Below are positions 62,248 to 64,000 of a stretch of 64,000 nt of DNA, in pieces (within the stretch, counting starts at the first letter, position 1; each line of letters starts with the position of its first letter). A model generated the notes under the pieces. It made no database searches, had not been told where the DNA came from, and saw only the letters and a program-made list of their open reading frames with translations. Source of the DNA: Rhodospirillaceae bacterium (GTDB taxonomy: Bacteria > Pseudomonadota > Alphaproteobacteria > GCA-2731375); NCBI GenBank assembly GCA_018701215.1, contig JABIWH010000007.1:90057-154056 (forward strand), written 5' to 3'. The position numbers and the translations under genes were made by a program.

Positions 62248-62884
62248 GAGCAAGTCGAAACGTCAGGGAAGCAGCCGCCGCGGTTACCACCATGGTAACC
62301 TGAGCGAAGCGTTGGTGCAGGCCGCCCTGGACCTGATCGCAAAGGTCGGCCCCGCCGGTTTCAGCTTCGCCGAAGTGACCCGCGCGGTTGGTGTTTCGCC
62401 CGCCGCGCCGTATCGGCATTTTCGTGACCGCGATGCGCTGATGGCGGACATCGCCCGGCGCGGTTTCGACAAATTCGCCGAGGAACTATCCGCTGCCTGG
62501 AACAACGGCCGACCTGATGCGATGACCGCCTTTAAGGCCGTGGGCCAGGCTTATCTGGCTTTCGCCCGGAACGAGCCGGCCTATTTCGCCGCCATGTTCG
62601 AGGCCCGCCTGCCGCCTGCTTCCAGCCGGGAGCTGGCCGAGGCGACGGACCGCGCTTTCAATGTCCTCCGCCAAGCCTGCGAAGCGCTGATCGCCGGCCT
62701 GCCGGAACGCAAACGCCCGCCCGCCTTGATGATGAGCCTGCATGTCTGGAGCATGGCGCACGGCATTGCCTCCCTGTTCGGGCGTGGTGACGGCGCCCGG
62801 CGCAACATTCCCATGCCGCCCGAGGATCTGCTGGAAGCCAACATGTTGATCTATCTCGACGGCCTTGGCCTGGGCAAGGACTGA
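62246..62884 (+). CDS. TetR/AcrR family regulator
   Basis: A 212-residue TetR-type repressor. The helix-turn-helix region is FSFAEVTRAVGVSPAAPYRHF, preceded by SRRGYHHGNLSEALVQAALDLI. The C-terminal domain resembles the TetR_C_33 type with LMMSLHVWSMAHGIASLF. It follows the P450 gene but has its own operator directly on the start codon. Together with an identical-arm operator before the DUF2852 gene, this suggests a small regulon of itself and its downstream neighbour. The ligand is unknown. Confidence 0.92.
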   Translation: MSKSKRQGSSRRGYHHGNLSEALVQAALDLIAKVGPAGFSFAEVTRAVGVSPAAPYRHFRDRDALMADIARRGFDKFAEELSAAWNNGRPDAMTAFKAVGQAYLAFARNEPAYFAAMFEARLPPASSRELAEATDRAFNVLRQACEALIAGLPERKRPPALMMSLHVWSMAHGIASLFGRGDGARRNIPMPPEDLLEANMLIYLDGLGLGKD

Positions 62885-62938
62885 TATTTTTTTGCCTTTG
62901 CACCCTTGAAACATTATTGAGCCTCCCCATTTTGAATA

Positions 62939-62957
62939 ATGTAAATACTATTTACAT
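62939..62957. promoter_or_regulatory. TetR operator 2 (before DUF2852 gene)
   Basis: ATGTAAA-TACTA-TTTACAT has the same 7-bp arms and 5-base spacer as operator 1 at 62229-62247, with a different centre. It ends 9 bp before the DUF2852 start codon, over the likely ribosome-binding and promoter region. Confidence 0.8.
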
Positions 62958-62966
62958 GAGGATCAG

Positions 62967-63389
62967 ATGGAACTGACAAGAAAACTGGACGAGCACGGAA
63001 AAGGGGCATGGATCGGTGTGATGGTCCTCAGCTTTATTCTTTTTTGGCCGGCTGGATTGGCAATTCTGGCCTATTTAATATGGAGTGGACGTATGAGCTG
63101 TTGGAAACATGGCGGACCGGGCCGTTGGCATAATTCCCGGCGCCGCAACAAGCGGCGCGGCAATAATGCAGATGCACACTATCAGGGCGCATCAAGCGGC
63201 AATTTAGCCTTTGACGCCTATCGCGAGGAAACCCTGAAACGCCTGGAAGACGAACAGAGCGAATTCGAGGGCTTCCTGGAACAGCTGCGCCACGCCAAGG
63301 ACAAGGCGGAATTCGACCAGTTCATGGACGACCGCAAAAGCCGCCCTGCCGAACCGCCCGAAGGTAGACAGGACCAGCCCGGCGCCTAA
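62967..63389 (+). CDS. DUF2852 membrane protein
   Basis: A 140-residue protein of the DUF2852 family. A single membrane helix (WIGVMVLSFILFWPAGLAIL) is followed by a basic region (SRRRNKRRGNN) and a charged helical C-terminus with YREETLKRLEDEQSEFEGFL, typical of the family. The function is unknown. GAGGATCAG precedes the ATG. The shared operator with the adjacent TetR gene is the first clue to its control. Confidence 0.88.
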   Translation: MELTRKLDEHGKGAWIGVMVLSFILFWPAGLAILAYLIWSGRMSCWKHGGPGRWHNSRRRNKRRGNNADAHYQGASSGNLAFDAYREETLKRLEDEQSEFEGFLEQLRHAKDKAEFDQFMDDRKSRPAEPPEGRQDQPGA

Positions 63390-63398
63390 ATCAACGCC

Positions 63399-63530
63399 TC
63401 AGGCAATGGCCCCGGCGGCGCGGAAGTCAGCTTCCGCCGCCGCAAGGGTCATTGCCAATTTCTCCACCAATTCATCACACTCGGCCTCGGTAATGATCAA
63501 CGGCGGCATCGCCATGATAAGCATGAGTGA
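63399..63530 (-). pseudogene. C-terminal remnant of a class III aminotransferase
   Basis: The last 44 codons end with AMPPLIITEAECDELVEKLA and then MTLAAAEADFRAAGAIA and a stop. This resembles the end of class III PLP aminotransferases (PLIIT..E.DELV..L). The frame is closed by a TAA at 63531-63533, just at the border of the hairpin element, so the rest of the gene has been lost or replaced. Confidence 0.6.
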
Positions 63531-63533
63531 TTA

Positions 63534-63624
63534 GGGGTTAGCTCAGGTCTTGTATTTTGCATGATGGAAATCTGATTTATGTGACAAGAATATCATCGAA
63601 ATGCAAAATACAAGACCTGACCCC
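63534..63624. mobile_element. Hairpin (REP/MITE-like) element, about 91 bp
   Basis: A left arm (63534-63562) GGGGTTAGC..TTTTGCAT and right arm (63601-63624) ATGCAAAATAC..CCCC pair over a perfect 20 bp plus the GGGGT end, with a 38-base loop. The arm TCAGGTCTTGTATTTTGCAT resembles REP-type sequences spread by Y1 (RAYT) transposases in many bacteria, as I recall. It carries no gene. It breaks an aminotransferase end on its left and provides the last codons of the PLA2-like gene on its right. Confidence 0.65.
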
Positions 63625-63958
63625 TCCCTCCCAGCTTAACGGTGTTGTTATTGAGCTCTTGCCTCAACTTGGAAATATCGGCGAGTAGTTCCAGATTACC
63701 TTTGTAGCGTTCGGCGTCGGCGGCGGCAAAATTTCCTGCTTTTTCATACTGCTGAGCATCCCAAAAATACTTGTCATGCTTCATGAAGGCGCGGTCCAAC
63801 TTATCGATTGGAAGAAGCGGATTTGTTCCATCTTCGCTGAAGATGCCTGGAGGACTAAGGTATGGCTCTTCCTCCGGTGCGTAATGGCCGTTGGTGTAAC
63901 CAGAACCGCCGAAATTGCCATAGCGGTCCTTCAGCACGATATCTACAAACCAACCCAT
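63593..63958 (-). CDS. Phospholipase A2-like small protein
   Basis: A 121-residue protein resembling the secreted PLA2 fold. Residues 13-20 (YGNFGGSG) match the calcium loop pattern YGxxxGxG. Residues 50-65 (PIDKLDRAFMKHDKYF) match the catalytic helix, with the His-Asp pair at 61-62. The disulfide cysteines of animal enzymes are absent, as in bacterial relatives found in toxin tips and phage proteins. The last eight or so residues (GQVLYFAFR) are encoded by the hairpin element. No signal peptide is seen. It may be an effector or the tail of a broken larger toxin gene. Confidence 0.55.
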   Translation of the reverse strand: MGWFVDIVLKDRYGNFGGSGYTNGHYAPEEEPYLSPPGIFSEDGTNPLLPIDKLDRAFMKHDKYFWDAQQYEKAGNFAAADAERYKGNLELLADISKLRQELNNNTVKLGGRGQVLYFAFR

Positions 63959-64000
63959 CGCCTATTTTCTCCCGCCTACATTCTTGGTAATCGTAGCTAA

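Noticed and set aside
62246..62884. TetR as regulator of the upstream P450 gene
   Set aside because: No ATGTAAA-N5-TTTACAT site is present in the 72-bp gap before the P450 gene, so control of the P450 by this TetR has no support.
1..64000. CRISPR array, rRNA or tRNA genes
   Set aside because: I found no regularly spaced repeats of the right length and no cloverleaf- or rRNA-like sequence. The tandem repeats at 438-493 and 42116-42149 lack spacers.

Overview
The window is a stretch of an alphaproteobacterial chromosome, probably Rhodospirillales or a related marine order, with high GC. The evidence is a divK-pleD pair with rpmG next to it, a dprA-topA-rnr block, glnK-amtB followed by an aminotransferase-ftsK-lolA run, the alphaproteobacteria-type families EipB (DUF1849), DUF3572 and DUF2852, and a DinB with an N-terminal Cys-rich segment. 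I see no rRNA, tRNA, CRISPR array or intact transposon.

Layout. (1) 0-1.5 kb: end of purL, then bolA, a CGFS monothiol glutaredoxin and a DOPA-4,5-dioxygenase-like gene. (2) 1.6-13.8 kb: mostly minus-strand catabolic and signalling genes: two class III CoA-transferases, a PLP desulfhydrase, a GAF histidine kinase with a neighbouring PAS protein, a methyltransferase, an SDR, a ketopantoate-reductase homologue, a TauD-like dioxygenase, a FecR protein, an enoyl-CoA hydratase and an APH-type kinase. (3) 13.8-22.7 kb: a cupredoxin gene remnant, copies of a dispersed repeat, a metallo-beta-lactamase (MBL) hydrolase, an M20 amidohydrolase, a double Usp protein, an HPt protein overlapping an E1 alpha/beta fusion, an OYE-type flavoprotein and a second MBL hydrolase. 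(4) 22.7-28.4 kb: a complete five-gene peptide ABC importer. (5) 28.5-36 kb: NadE, a biotin-dependent acyl-CoA carboxylase pair, an HMG-CoA-lyase-like gene and a third MBL hydrolase, all in one direction. (6) 36-43.9 kb: eipB, dinB-ROK-HAD-DUF3572, then divK-pleD with convergent rpmG and two NUDIX genes. (7) 44-47.6 kb: a sulfur/Fe-S flavoured cluster of rhodanese, a Cys-rich MarR regulator, a three-domain Nfu, an ATP-grasp ligase and DUF983. (8) 47.7-54.2 kb: an orphan HPt, rnr, topA and dprA. (9) 54.5-63.4 kb, all plus strand: glnK-amtB, aminotransferase, ftsK, lolA, a CYP153-like P450, a TetR regulator and DUF2852. (10) 63.4-64 kb: a broken aminotransferase end, a hairpin mobile-like element and a small phospholipase-A2-like protein.

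Most of the window is ordinary housekeeping and catabolism. The best leads are: the rhodanese/MarR divergon, with an 11-bp-arm palindrome in its promoter region and a five-cysteine tail on the regulator, next to an Nfu whose central domain has lost its cysteines while an added domain carries them; two matching 19-bp operators that tie a TetR regulator to itself and to the DUF2852 gene; a dispersed hairpin repeat that supplies a stop codon to one gene; and a disulfide-free PLA2-like protein whose last residues are encoded by a mobile-like repeat. Starts given here are often revised from the longest open frame, using ribosome-binding sites and family alignments recalled from memory. No database search was run.
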